20,085 nucleotides of DNA from Metabacillus rhizolycopersici (GTDB lineage Bacteria > Bacillota > Bacilli > Bacillales > Bacillaceae): positions 1-20,085 of the forward strand of contig NZ_JAIQUM010000081.1 of NCBI RefSeq assembly GCF_020075705.1. Direction: 5' to 3'. A model generated the notes under the pieces. That model worked only from the letters and a program-made list of their open reading frames with translations, was not told the DNA's origin and made no database searches. The position numbers were made by a program, and so were the translations under genes. This document shows, in pieces, positions 1 through 7,363 of the stretch. The stretch's first letter is position 1, and every line of letters begins with the position of its first letter.

Positions 1-162
1 AATATCTCAGGCATCGATTCTCCGTATTCGACAAACTTTAAGAAATCCTCAAAGTAGCGAGCATGTGAGGATTGGTGGATTTTTAATTCGCCTGTTTCCA
101 CCATTCCTTCTTCAGGCATGTAGGGGTCAAAGGTAGCTGAAACATTGATATGACTGTATTTA
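1..162 (-). CDS. Partial chromosomal gene at the left flank, unrecognised
   Basis: The minus strand stays open from the candidate attachment core at about 162 down to the window edge. It reads as a plausible protein, including DPYMPEEGMVETGELK and then HARYFEDFLKFVEYGESMPE. No stop occurs, and the frame even stays open upstream into the integrase terminus, so the native start is not visible here. An in-frame ATG lies at 119-117 but has no Shine-Dalgarno sequence. The element may therefore have separated this gene from its 5' end. I do not recognise the family. Coding status rests only on an open frame and sensible composition. Confidence 0.4.
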
Positions 163-201
163 AAGTACTGTGAATGTATAGTGGTCACACATTTGGTCAC
201 A
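156..201. other. Left attachment region (attL-like) with two arm repeats
   Basis: Two copies of GGTCACA lie at 183-189 and 195-201, exactly 12 bp apart, at and just beyond the 3' end of the integrase gene. The 21-bp block 181-201 matches 19834-19854 at 19 of 21 positions in the same orientation, which is the arrangement of integrase arm-type binding sites. A short possible crossover core, GTATTTA at 156-162, recurs at 19924-19930 next to the right arm. The arm repeats are seen directly; the core assignment is an inference from a 7-bp match. Confidence 0.5.
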
Positions 202-1327
202 TTCCAATGATTTTGTCCAATTTATCCGAGACGGATTTCTGCATATCTGGTAGGACATGACTATAAGTATTTAGAGTTGTTTCAATATCTGCATGACCTA
301 GCCGCTCTGAGATAAGCTTCACATTTACATTTTGTTGAATGAGTATCGTAGCATGTGTATGTCTAAGGTCGTGAAAGCGTATTTTAGGCAAGTCGATTTT
401 CTCTATTAGATTATAAAACTCTTTGCGGAAGTTTCTAGGTATCATGGGCTTGCCAGCCCTTGTACACACAACAAGGTCGTTGTCATTGTAACTTTGCCCG
501 TGAACCAACTTTTCCTGTACTACCTGTTTCCTATAGATTTTCAACTCATTAACTAGCTTGTCTGGAATGTGTATGGAACGAATGCTAGCCTCGTTCTTTG
601 CTCCTGCCTTAATCTCTGCATTCTGAGTGAGCGTCTGCCTTACAAAGATAGTATGTTGCTCAAAGTCAATATCTTTCCATCTTAGTCCAAGTATTTCTCC
701 TTGTCGCATTCCTGTATAGATTGCTATGAGAAATCCGATATGGCAGCGAGTCAGTCGCTTTATCTTTTTAGCTTCCTTGATAAAGAAATTCACCTGTTCA
801 AGAGACCAAACACTTATTTCTTTTCTCTTTACCTTTGGAAGTGTGATTCCTTCAGTAGGATTGTCTTTAATAAGCTTTAAGACTTTAGCCTTCTTAAGAG
901 ATGAACTGACAATTCGAAAGATAAGATGGACAGTATGTTCTGAATAAGACGTATCATTAACTAAATCGTTAATAAATTTTTGAATTTGCATAGGAGCAAT
1001 TTGCTGTAATTTAAGATGACCGAGTTTCGGTTTTATGACGTTCCTATAAAAGATGGAGTGAGTCTCAAAGGTGGATTTCTGTAGACGGCTTTTTCTTTCT
1101 TGAAACCATTCTTCCATGTACTTGGAGTAGGATATCTGTGTCAAATCGAGAAACTCATTTTCTAAAATTTCAGCCTTTATCTTGGTCATTTCATCCATGG
1201 CATGACGTTTGGATTCAAAGCCTCTACGTTTAATTTGTTTACGTTTACCAGTTAAAGGGTCTGTTCCACCGTCGAAAACAAAATCCCATTTACCTGTCCT
1301 TTTATTTTTAGTAATGCTGCCTTTCAT
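197..1327 (-). CDS. Tyrosine recombinase / integrase of the element
   Basis: Site-specific tyrosine recombinase, 376 residues, the usual size for Gram-positive phage and integrative-element integrases. Residues 1-50 look like the AP2-type arm-binding domain, with a GKWDFVFDGG strand and GKRKQIKRRGF. About 65-160 is the helical core-binding domain. The catalytic set is complete: Arg208 (TGMRQGEILG), a likely Lys244 in the beta hairpin, His319 and Arg322 (HDLRHTHAT), His345 (GHADIETT) and the nucleophile Tyr355 (TLNTYSHV). The start has a strong Shine-Dalgarno, AAGGGAGG, 10 nt upstream. The gene points outward and its stop falls inside the arm repeats, a typical attL-proximal position. It should cut and rejoin attP/attB. 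No excisionase gene is recognisable beside it. Confidence 0.95.
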   Translation of the reverse strand: MKGSITKNKRTGKWDFVFDGGTDPLTGKRKQIKRRGFESKRHAMDEMTKIKAEILENEFLDLTQISYSKYMEEWFQERKSRLQKSTFETHSIFYRNVIKPKLGHLKLQQIAPMQIQKFINDLVNDTSYSEHTVHLIFRIVSSSLKKAKVLKLIKDNPTEGITLPKVKRKEISVWSLEQVNFFIKEAKKIKRLTRCHIGFLIAIYTGMRQGEILGLRWKDIDFEQHTIFVRQTLTQNAEIKAGAKNEASIRSIHIPDKLVNELKIYRKQVVQEKLVHGQSYNDNDLVVCTRAGKPMIPRNFRKEFYNLIEKIDLPKIRFHDLRHTHATILIQQNVNVKLISERLGHADIETTLNTYSHVLPDMQKSVSDKLDKIIGM

Positions 1328-1335
1328 AGCACTAA

Positions 1336-1350
1336 GACCTCCCTTAGGTC
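1336..1350 (-). promoter_or_regulatory. Hairpin covering the integrase Shine-Dalgarno
   Basis: GACCT and AGGTC form a 5-bp stem with a 5-nt loop. The integrase ribosome binding site (complement of 1338-1345) lies wholly within it. If the mRNA folds this way, translation initiation would be partly masked. The stem is short, so a regulatory role is only a suggestion. Confidence 0.3.
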
Positions 1351-1782
1351 GTAGGCTTGTTGAAAGGATTCCATTTATATACTTATTTTATCATAAGTCT
1401 GGGGTAAGGGTTAGAAAGTAGTAAATTTACTAATATATTTTGAGTTGTTGTAGCACTAACATGAGAATGTAGAGTACGGAGATGGGGGAACTGAACCCTT
1501 ACTATATTGTATGTAGTGGGGGCTTATTTTCACATATCGCACAGCCTGTGTTGTATCAAGTGATTACCTAGTAGGTCAACGCATGCAATACGGTTTGCAA
1601 AATAACCGACACGAGACAATATAAAGAACTGCTCTCTTTCTTTTTGTAAAAGCTAGGTTAACTTTATCCTCCATCTCTCCGTTATTGGTGGTAGTTTCAT
1701 AGGAACTTCCTATGTTGTTTATCTTAATTAAGGACCCTTTCTTTATTACATAACAGGGGAAAATATGAAAATAGTAACTTTG
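1351..1782. other. Gene-free divergent intergenic region
   Basis: This is the space between the leftward integrase and the rightward CBASS operon. No convincing coding frame is present on either strand. The only strong local structure is a perfect 17-bp palindrome at 1698-1714 (CATAGGAA-C-TTCCTATG), which could be a dimeric regulator site for either transcription unit. No nearby gene encodes an obvious repressor. Confidence 0.4.
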
Positions 1783-1811
1783 TTGCAAAAAAAATCCAAT
1801 TTTTGTATGAT
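1783..1811 (+). promoter_or_regulatory. Sigma-A-type promoter of the CBASS operon
   Basis: TTGCAA at 1783-1788 and TATGAT at 1806-1811 are separated by 17 bp, close to the housekeeping consensus. Transcription would start near 1818. That lies after the upstream ATG at 1817 and leaves a short leader before the TTG start at 1868. Confidence 0.6.
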
Positions 1812-1867
1812 GAAAGATGCGACTTTGTTCGTTTCTAAAAAAGAGAAAATCTAGGGGGAGACAGAGA

Positions 1868-2959
1868 TTGATATATTGGATAATTGCAGGAGTCATTATT
1901 CTAATAGGAGGCTATTTTACAGTAAGGCACTTTGCTAATCAAAATAAAGAGCTGGGAGTAGCTGCTGTTTTGGTTACAGCGGGACTTTCATTAATTGTAG
2001 GCTCCTTTGGGTCCGTTTGGGATAAAATCATACAAATTCTTGCCATTCTCAAAAATAGCCAAACAGCACAAGAATCTATCAATATTACAAAAGAGATGTC
2101 AGAACCTAATCTCCTTCAATTGTTAATCGGGATAGCATTGTTGGCTTTTGGCATTTATTTTTGGCACTACATCAAAAACAAAATTTATATCTTAAACATC
2201 AATGCCTATCAGGACAAACGAATTGAAGGACATAATCGTGACTTGGACTTGGGAAAATTTGAATTTAAAGAAAGAGAAATAGATTTTATCCGAATTTTTA
2301 GTAAGGATATGAAGCCGACACTGGCAAAGCAAATTGCTCAAGTTATTAAAGACAAGACCACATCTTTCAAAGATGAAAGTAAAGAATTTAAGAGGGGTTA
2401 TACAGGAATCGCACCGATACCTTTTGTCGCATTATCTGGAACGTATTTAAAAAAGGAAAAGATTGACCACTACTTTGAATTTGATAAAAAAACAACCGAG
2501 AAATTTTATGAGCTAAAATCAGGAACCAATTATCCACCTTTAGAGCTACAAGGAAACTTGAATAATCTGAATCATTCATCGGAAGAAATCGTAGTGGCTG
2601 TGTCCATCACAACTGAAATTCCTGATGCCCATTTAACGCAATTCGCTGGGATGGATGTGGTTAGGCTATCCGTAGATAATCCTGAAGATAATAAGATTCA
2701 ATTTAAAGAACAATTGATGGACTATGCCAACAAAGTTGTAGAAACCATTGAAGAGCTTGGAAGGCAAATACCTCATTTAAAGAACATTCACTTCGCTTGT
2801 TCGAGTCAAAGTTGTTTGGCATTAGAAATTGGAAAGAAAGTGGATGATAGAAGAATGGTACAAGTCATTTGTTACTTCTTTGACATGCAACAACCGAAAA
2901 AATATTCTTGGGGCTTGGTCATCAATGGAAAAGAGAAAGGAAAACTTATTCAAGCGTAG
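1868..2959 (+). CDS. cap14: CBASS effector: transmembrane SAVED protein (Cap14-like)
   Basis: Predicted cyclic-oligonucleotide-activated membrane effector of CBASS, 363 residues. Hydrophobic segments lie at about 3-20, 29-48 and 82-102. The C-terminal part (about 150-360) resembles a SAVED ligand-binding domain, with the TGIAPIPFVALSG stretch and a late NIHFACSSQSCLALEIG block. In known TM-SAVED (Cap14) proteins, nucleotide binding is thought to trigger membrane disruption that kills the infected cell. I chose the TTG at 1868 because AGGGGGAGA sits 8 nt upstream, and because the ATG at 1817 coincides with the predicted transcription start and lacks a binding site. The CD-NTase follows after 11 nt in the same operon. 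The family call is by motif; the exact number of membrane passes is uncertain. Confidence 0.82.
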   Translation: MIYWIIAGVIILIGGYFTVRHFANQNKELGVAAVLVTAGLSLIVGSFGSVWDKIIQILAILKNSQTAQESINITKEMSEPNLLQLLIGIALLAFGIYFWHYIKNKIYILNINAYQDKRIEGHNRDLDLGKFEFKEREIDFIRIFSKDMKPTLAKQIAQVIKDKTTSFKDESKEFKRGYTGIAPIPFVALSGTYLKKEKIDHYFEFDKKTTEKFYELKSGTNYPPLELQGNLNNLNHSSEEIVVAVSITTEIPDAHLTQFAGMDVVRLSVDNPEDNKIQFKEQLMDYANKVVETIEELGRQIPHLKNIHFACSSQSCLALEIGKKVDDRRMVQVICYFFDMQQPKKYSWGLVINGKEKGKLIQA

Positions 2960-2970
2960 GGGGGACATAA

Positions 2971-4341
2971 ATGTACGATGTGAGCAATAAATTTAATAGC
3001 TTTTACAAGAACCACGTTGTTTTGCCTAAAGAGCAAAAAAAACGATTGTTCCGCCTCAAAAATCTAAATATTGATAGATTGAAAGAGGGACTGAAGGATT
3101 ACAATGAGGAGAACAAAACGAATTATCAAATTGTAGAGACAGTGGTTCAAGGAAGTGTTGCCATGTCTACGGTCACGCAAAACGAAAGCAATGACTACGA
3201 TATTGATGTGGCTATTGTCTTTGATAAAGGCAATGTTCTAGATGGAACAATTGCCGTAAAAAATATGGTGGCAAATGCACTAAAGAAAAAATGTAAGCAA
3301 TTCAATGTAGAACCTGAAGCAAAAACAAACTGCGTGAGAATTGTTTATGCGGAAGGATATCATGTTGATTTTGCAATTTATCGAAGATTTACTAATGAAA
3401 ATGGCGAGTATCAATATGAGCATTGCGGAAGTCAATGGAGGACAAGAGACCCAAGAGCTATTACCAAATGGTTTATTGATGAAAACAAAAGCAAGAATTA
3501 TAAGCTACGGGTCGTGGCAAGACTTCTGAAGATGTTTTGTAAATCAAGAAACGATTGGGTGATGCCTGGAGGACTTGTTCAGTCCGTTTTGGTAAATGAG
3601 TGTTTTCAGTCGGACGAACGAATAGATAAAATGTTTTATGAAACCTTAAAGTCCGTACGGGACAGATTAATCCTCAACAAAGAGGTAAATAATCCTGCTG
3701 ACCAAGAGCAAAGCCTCAAATTAATCAAAAAAGACGATGTGCGTCTTGAAAGGTTAGAATCTCGATTAACCACCTATTTAAATAAATTAGATGTTTTATC
3801 CGAGGAAGATTGTACACTAAGGCAAGCGATTGAAGCATGGAAAGATTTCTTCAATCACAGTTATTGGGAAGAACAATGGGAACAAGCCAAAGAAACCAAT
3901 GCGGTGGTTGCAAAATCTTATAGCACCACAAAAGATGTCTTGTATGATGAAACGGAAGAGTTTATGGAGTATATATTTCCTTTAAAAATTCAATACTCTT
4001 TGTCTTTGGAATGCAAAGTCACTCACGATGGATGGAGAACCATGTTTTTGAATGAGATGCTACGAAAGAGAGTACATTTGCCAAGTAGCCGACAATTGGA
4101 TTTTTACATTCAACATCATAATGTTCCAAAACCATATCAGGTTTATTGGAAAGTGAAAAATAGCGGTGATGAAGCGAAAAGAAGAAATTGTATCAGAGGG
4201 CAAATCGTGAAGACAAACTCTGAAACACATAGTGAAAGAACTAGCTTCAGAGGAGAGCATTTCGTTGAATGCTACATTGTTAAAAATAGAGTATGTGTGG
4301 CAAGAGACCGAATAGAAGTACCAATTGTTACAAATGAATAA
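2971..4341 (+). CDS. CD-NTase: cyclic oligonucleotide synthase of CBASS
   Basis: Cytoplasmic cGAS/DncV-like nucleotidyltransferase, 456 residues, expected to make a cyclic di- or trinucleotide alarm signal on phage infection. The polymerase-beta-type active site is intact: Gly61-Ser62 (QGSVAMST), Asp77 and Asp79 (NDYDIDVAIVF) and the third acidic residue Asp133 (HVDFAIY). The end of the protein, from about 330, resembles the AGS-C sensor domain seen on many SMODS enzymes: RGQIVKTNS, then FRGEHFVECYIVKN and CVARDR. It has a GGGGGG binding site and starts 11 nt after the SAVED effector gene. No Cap2/Cap3 (E1/E2-JAB) or HORMA/TRIP13 genes accompany it, so this would be a minimal type I CBASS. 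The sequence alone does not tell me the clade or the nucleotide product. Confidence 0.9.
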   Translation: MYDVSNKFNSFYKNHVVLPKEQKKRLFRLKNLNIDRLKEGLKDYNEENKTNYQIVETVVQGSVAMSTVTQNESNDYDIDVAIVFDKGNVLDGTIAVKNMVANALKKKCKQFNVEPEAKTNCVRIVYAEGYHVDFAIYRRFTNENGEYQYEHCGSQWRTRDPRAITKWFIDENKSKNYKLRVVARLLKMFCKSRNDWVMPGGLVQSVLVNECFQSDERIDKMFYETLKSVRDRLILNKEVNNPADQEQSLKLIKKDDVRLERLESRLTTYLNKLDVLSEEDCTLRQAIEAWKDFFNHSYWEEQWEQAKETNAVVAKSYSTTKDVLYDETEEFMEYIFPLKIQYSLSLECKVTHDGWRTMFLNEMLRKRVHLPSSRQLDFYIQHHNVPKPYQVYWKVKNSGDEAKRRNCIRGQIVKTNSETHSERTSFRGEHFVECYIVKNRVCVARDRIEVPIVTNE

Positions 4342-4353
4342 GCAGAAGCACTA

Positions 4354-4390
4354 GGAGTAATTGCTAATTGTAATTACTCCTTTTTCTTTT
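4354..4390 (+). terminator. Rho-independent terminator of the CBASS operon
   Basis: Perfect 9-bp stem (GGAGTAATT / AATTACTCC), 9-nt loop, followed at once by a T-rich tail. It lies 12 nt after the CD-NTase stop codon. Confidence 0.9.
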
Positions 4391-4704
4391 TATGAAAGCT
4401 TTTTATGGACTTTTTTCACATACATACACCTTTTGTATTAGAGAGGAAGCACCCCGCCTCACACCAAAACGGTGTATAAACCAATTTGAGAGGGACATTT
4501 GCTGCTTTTCACCCAATAAAAATACCTCAACAACGAGTATTCCTAAAGTAAACCTCGAAACGTGTATACATTATTCCTTTTCCACGTCAATAGAACGTTC
4601 AAAATATTTCCAAGAAGAACAATGGACTAATCTATTGCATTACAATATTGATAGTATTATTATGTTAGACATAACTATTGAAAATGAATATATCATCAAA
4701 CAAA

Positions 4705-4731
4705 TAAACTATGTAAGGAGTGAATCTGATG
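4705..4731 (+). repeat. Initiation-like repeat, copy 1
   Basis: The block carries AACTATG, then AAGGAGTGAAT, then an ATG, with the same spacing as copy 2 at 5342-5368 (23 of 27 positions match). The ATG at 4729 opens a 20-codon frame (MQPSHIEAHLYCSIFPMSFS) that ends at 4791, inside the candidate structured RNA. It could be a leader peptide, but the coding evidence is only the good ribosome binding site. Confidence 0.45.
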
Positions 4732-4749
4732 CAACCGTCTCATATAGAG

Positions 4750-4835
4750 GCACACTTATACTGTTCTATTTTTCCTATGTCATTCTCATAGGATTAGGCT
4801 AATCTTATGCCTAAATTGGACAGGGTGAAGTGTGC
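4750..4835 (+). ncRNA. Candidate structured RNA (three-way junction shape)
   Basis: Complementary segments nest into a compact fold. The outer stem is GCACACTT (4750-4757) with AAGTGTGC (4828-4835). After a small internal loop, CTGTTC (4761-4766) pairs with GGACAG (4818-4823). Two hairpins sit inside: TCCTATG/CATAGGA (4773-4779 with 4787-4793) and TTAGGC/GCCTAA (4794-4799 with 4809-4814). A T-tailed hairpin follows 14 nt later. This layout is what a riboswitch, leader or small RNA would show. I do not recognise an Rfam family, and no gene directly downstream obviously depends on it. Confidence 0.4.
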
Positions 4836-4849
4836 TTTCTAACGAGGTG

Positions 4850-4876
4850 AGGAGCATCAGATTCTCTCCTTTTTTG
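4850..4876 (+). terminator. Terminator after the candidate RNA
   Basis: AGGAG (4850-4854) pairs with CTCCT (4866-4870), followed by a run of T. The stem is only 5 bp, so it is modest, but its position directly after the structured segment supports a short transcript ending here. Confidence 0.5.
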
Positions 4877-5109
4877 TGTTTTCTAAGGAGCGGCTAATAA
4901 CAGATGTATTACTAATTAATAAATAGCCGTGCGGGTGTAAATGTTAAAGGGTTTTTAACAAACACAATATGTTAATTATTACAAGTAAAACTCATAAATC
5001 ATGCTCAAACCACTGATATTGAAGGGATTAAAGCGATTTAGTGTGTTGCTTCAACAGTAGAGTTTGAGTGTGATAGAATAAAGGGCATTCGCTTCGCTCA
5101 CTGCTACGC

Positions 5110-5146
5110 CTCCCTACGGTCGTTGTTTGGGACGCTCCCTGCGGTC
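5110..5146. repeat. GC-rich 12-bp direct repeats
   Basis: CTCCCTACGGTC at 5110-5121 and CTCCCTGCGGTC at 5135-5146 differ at one base and lie 25 bp apart, within an unusually GC-rich patch. A short hairpin CACCT-AA-AGGTG follows. The repeats resemble iteron- or origin-type clusters in form, but I cannot assign a function. Confidence 0.5.
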
Positions 5147-5240
5147 ACTTCGCCACCTAAAGGTGACGACCCTATCAAGCTCATACTGCAGCATAATATC
5201 TTAAGCACTTGTAATATCAAGGTTTATAAGGATGGAAAAT

Positions 5241-5307
5241 ATCGTGCAACTTTTGACATAATATAAATATATATACCCTTCTTATATTACGACAAAAGTT
5301 GCACGAT
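5241..5307. repeat. 26-bp inverted repeat with a 15-bp AT-rich spacer
   Basis: The arms are 5241-5266 and 5282-5307. The outer 15 bp (ATCGTGCAACTTTTG) are a perfect inverted repeat, and the full 26-bp arms match at 24 positions. The spacer is 15 bp, mostly alternating A and T. There is no T-run after it, so it is not an ordinary terminator. Its site, about 110 bp before the unrecognised 403-residue gene, suits a protein-binding, replication or recombination site. Confidence 0.75.
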
Positions 5308-5341
5308 TTTAAGGGGGCTAAATTATTAGTAAAAACACAAC

Positions 5342-5368
5342 TAAACTATGAAAGGAGTGAATTAAATG
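5342..5368 (+). repeat. Initiation-like repeat, copy 2
   Basis: Partner of 4705-4731, again with an AAAGGAGTGAAT binding site followed by an ATG at 5366. That ATG opens only four codons. A GTG at 5368 opens a 16-codon frame (MVYLNDYTTSIEKEDV) whose TAG stop at 5416-5418 overlaps the GTG start of the next gene, which would suit a translationally coupled leader. Confidence 0.4.
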
Positions 5369-5418
5369 TGGTGTATCTAAATGATTACACCACCTCTATT
5401 GAAAAGGAAGATGTATAG
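5368..5418 (+). CDS. Possible 16-residue leader peptide
   Basis: GTG start with AAAGGAG 10 nt upstream. The stop shares a base with the GTG start of the 403-residue gene, so ribosomes could re-initiate. The same frame is open upstream to about 5311, so this could also be the tail of a decayed gene. No family can be assigned to so short a peptide. Confidence 0.2.
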   Translation: MVYLNDYTTSIEKEDV

Positions 5419-6629
5419 TGGAAAAAGTATTTACTTTAGCAGAGTTAGTTGAGGAGTATGGAACAGAGGTTCAAAAGGAATCATTCAAAAAGAATGGGAA
5501 TCTAAACAGACGTTCATTTGGTTCAATAATCAAACGTGTTGAGCAAGATTGGGAATCCGTCAAAGAAGAAGGCAGAGGCTCGAAACGGAAAATCAAATGC
5601 AGTGGAAAACTTGAAGATAAAGCTATGAAGAAAGACGGTCGTGTAAGAAGCGGTCGTCAACAAGTTGAGCATAGAATCCCAATGGATATTATTGTAGCAA
5701 CTCATTTAGAATACGATATGACGAACCAAGCAAGTATGAGCCTAGGGAAATGGGCAATTGAATTTGGACTAATTACAGAACTTGAATATGACTTATTACG
5801 TTCAAGACACAATAGTAAGAAATATCAGAAGCATATTAACATAGCAGTTGAGCTTGGAATCATTGATGAAGACCAAACGAAACTATTAGATGAGTTTACA
5901 CAGTACTGCCTTGAGATATATGGACAATTGGCTAAGACCTTAGAGCATATGAAGAAATGTGGTATCATCTTATTTTATGAGAACTGGAAAGGGTATTGTA
6001 AAGATGGAAAGGTCGATATCAATCCCGAAATAATGAAGAAAATTGAAAAGACTAGACGGGATTTAATGGAGAAACATGATGTTGTTGAATTCAATCTAAC
6101 TGCACATGGAAATGCTAAAAAGGTTAAAAACTTCAAACGTGAATGGAAAGAGGCATTAGCTGAAGTTAAGGACGAAAATGGAAATAAATTAGGAATCAAG
6201 TATTACTGGAAAGAATACGCAGTGATATTAAAGGCTTCAAGTAAAGCAGTACAGCGATATCTTGAAACATATTGTGCCGATGCTTTAGAAGCATATGTGA
6301 CTAATAAAGACCTATTCATCAATGAAAATGAAGCGGACTATGTCCTTAAGCGTAAAGTTAATATCATGAAGAAGGTTGAGAAACGCCACAAGCAGAAGCT
6401 TAAGGAATACAAGGAGCAGAAAATTACGTTTGCCACTACAGAAGAGGAAAAATGGATTAGATTCTTCTACACACAGCAGGAACTGGAGGATATCATTGCA
6501 GGGTATGACCTAGGCGTTAAGAGGTTGCACCTTCAGAATCTGTATATGGAGCGGATGGGACAGCTATTCGAATTGTATAACATAAAAGGCTATACAATAA
6601 AAAACACTTTGAAGGAGTCTCTTAATTGA
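5418..6629 (+). CDS. Unrecognised 403-residue basic, helix-rich protein
   Basis: I do not recognise this protein. It is a full-length, well-formed frame with a GTG start and AAGGAAG 8 nt upstream. It is strongly charged and lysine-rich, with a basic stretch near 45-85 (KEEGRGSKRKIK, then KKDGRVRSGRQQ) and many predicted helices. No membrane segment, signal peptide or catalytic motif is visible. The N-terminus (VFTLAELVEEYG) could be a small DNA-binding or helical region. It is monocistronic, with its own terminator overlapping the 3' end. A long inverted repeat and GC-rich direct repeats lie upstream. Those cis elements and the basic charge fit a replication or DNA-binding protein of the mobile element, but that is inference only. 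Confidence 0.75.
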   Translation: MEKVFTLAELVEEYGTEVQKESFKKNGNLNRRSFGSIIKRVEQDWESVKEEGRGSKRKIKCSGKLEDKAMKKDGRVRSGRQQVEHRIPMDIIVATHLEYDMTNQASMSLGKWAIEFGLITELEYDLLRSRHNSKKYQKHINIAVELGIIDEDQTKLLDEFTQYCLEIYGQLAKTLEHMKKCGIILFYENWKGYCKDGKVDINPEIMKKIEKTRRDLMEKHDVVEFNLTAHGNAKKVKNFKREWKEALAEVKDENGNKLGIKYYWKEYAVILKASSKAVQRYLETYCADALEAYVTNKDLFINENEADYVLKRKVNIMKKVEKRHKQKLKEYKEQKITFATTEEEKWIRFFYTQQELEDIIAGYDLGVKRLHLQNLYMERMGQLFELYNIKGYTIKNTLKESLN

Positions 6630-6643
6630 GGCTCTTCTTTTTT
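6611..6643 (+). terminator. Terminator overlapping the 3' end of the 403-residue gene
   Basis: An imperfect hairpin (GAAGGAGTCTC with GAGGCTCTTC) spans the TGA stop and runs into six or more T. Confidence 0.65.
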
Positions 6644-6770
6644 GTATATTGGAGCGGATGCTTGAACATAGGATTGGAACGGCAGCATAAACAAACTAAC
6701 TATAACTAATCTTTTATTGTTTGTGAAGGAATGTACATAAGCTAAATGGCAGGTTAGTTGAACAAGAATT
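6638..6770 (+). repeat. Diverged intergenic repeat, copy 1
   Basis: The stretch shares ordered blocks with 7390-7560: TTTTTGTATATT, then a CGGATG-TTGAACA block, ACGGCA, CTTTTATTGT, TTTGTGAA-GAATGTAC, and TGGCAG-TTAGT. The two copies flank the small zinc-ribbon gene at 6836-7084. Both begin at the T-tail of a terminator. Confidence 0.55.
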
Positions 6771-6835
6771 CCATCAAAATGATGGTTGTATATGGTAAAA
6801 TTCAGTCAAAAGATGACTAGAGAAGGGGAGAAATA

Positions 6836-7084
6836 TTGTTGGAGAAACAATTTGAAAAAGCACATCGTTTTTGTAGGCATAATAGAAAAGACTTAGAAAA
6901 TGATGCTATATGTGGATGCTTTTATTGTTTGAAAATATTTAATCCCAATGAAATTGATGAATGGTGGGACGACGATGACACAGCAGTTTGTCCTTATTGT
7001 GGAATTGATTCTGTAATTGGGGAGAGTTCTGGGTTTTCCATCACAGAATTGTTTCTAAAAGAAATGAATAAGGAATGGTTTTAG
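6836..7084 (+). CDS. Small zinc-ribbon-like protein of unknown function
   Basis: An 82-residue protein starting at TTG, with a good GAGAAGGGGAG binding site just upstream. Cysteines are arranged as in a zinc ribbon: C-G-C-F-Y-C near residues 26-31 and CPYCG near 52-56, separated by a very acidic, tryptophan-containing loop (EIDEWWDDDDTAV). Similar small proteins are widely annotated as cytoplasmic proteins of unknown role. There is no signal peptide or membrane segment. It stands alone, about 580 bp before the next gene, between two copies of a diverged repeat. Confidence 0.75.
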   Translation: MLEKQFEKAHRFCRHNRKDLENDAICGCFYCLKIFNPNEIDEWWDDDDTAVCPYCGIDSVIGESSGFSITELFLKEMNKEWF

Positions 7085-7280
7085 TGTTAAAGCTGTTGTT
7101 TCACTACCATGAAAGTATAAAACAGTGAAAATCTAAAAATGGCAATACTAAAGTAGACCCAGCAATTTAAAATTTTTTAAACTGAGCCGTAAATTAAACC
7201 TCATGTCGCCAATATCAGTATGACCACAAAAACCCTACTTTCATTCTCTGTGGTGCAGCGACGATTTTTCTGCTGCATGG

Positions 7281-7307
7281 ATGGCTAACGGGTGCATTAA
7301 TCAAACA
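7281..7307 (+). repeat. Dispersed TAACGGGTGC-type motif
   Basis: The stretch contains TAACGGGTGCATTAATCAAA, one of about nine related copies in the window (see the finding on the dispersed motif). A 22-codon ATG frame overlaps it but has no binding site. Confidence 0.4.
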
Positions 7308-7363
7308 ACTGGTGATGATATCAATGCATTATTCAAAGGGTGGTTCTGAAGCAAGTGTAGGCA

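Larger units (their letters stand above)
4391..5417. other. Gene-free control-like region of about 1 kb
   Basis: I cannot support a normal protein gene here; the 136-codon frame at 4392-4802 has unlikely composition and no binding site. The stretch does hold a candidate structured RNA (4750-4835) with a terminator, a 27-bp initiation-like block present twice (4705-4731 and 5342-5368, 23 of 27 identical), GC-rich 12-bp repeats (5110-5146), and a long inverted repeat (5241-5307). The GC-rich patch at about 5090-5165 stands out from the AT-rich surroundings. This density of structure suggests a regulatory or origin-like zone for the 403-residue gene that follows. Confidence 0.5.

Noticed and set aside
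1698..1714. 17-bp palindrome as a recombination site
   Set aside because: No second copy in the window and no adjacent recombinase target logic; kept only as a possible operator.
1817..1867. ATG at 1817 as start of the SAVED effector
   Set aside because: It lies at the predicted transcription start and has no binding site; TTG at 1868 has a strong one and begins right at the first membrane helix.
1576..1896. 106-codon minus-strand frame
   Set aside because: Overlaps the CBASS promoter and gene start, no binding site, unlikely composition.
4392..4802. A 136-codon plus-strand frame after the CBASS terminator
   Set aside because: No ribosome binding site, Cys/Ser/Thr-rich composition of the noncoding kind, and it overlaps the candidate RNA.
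7281..7349. 22-codon ATG frame (MANGCINQTTGDDINALF)
   Set aside because: No binding site and it coincides with the dispersed motif, so it is probably chance.
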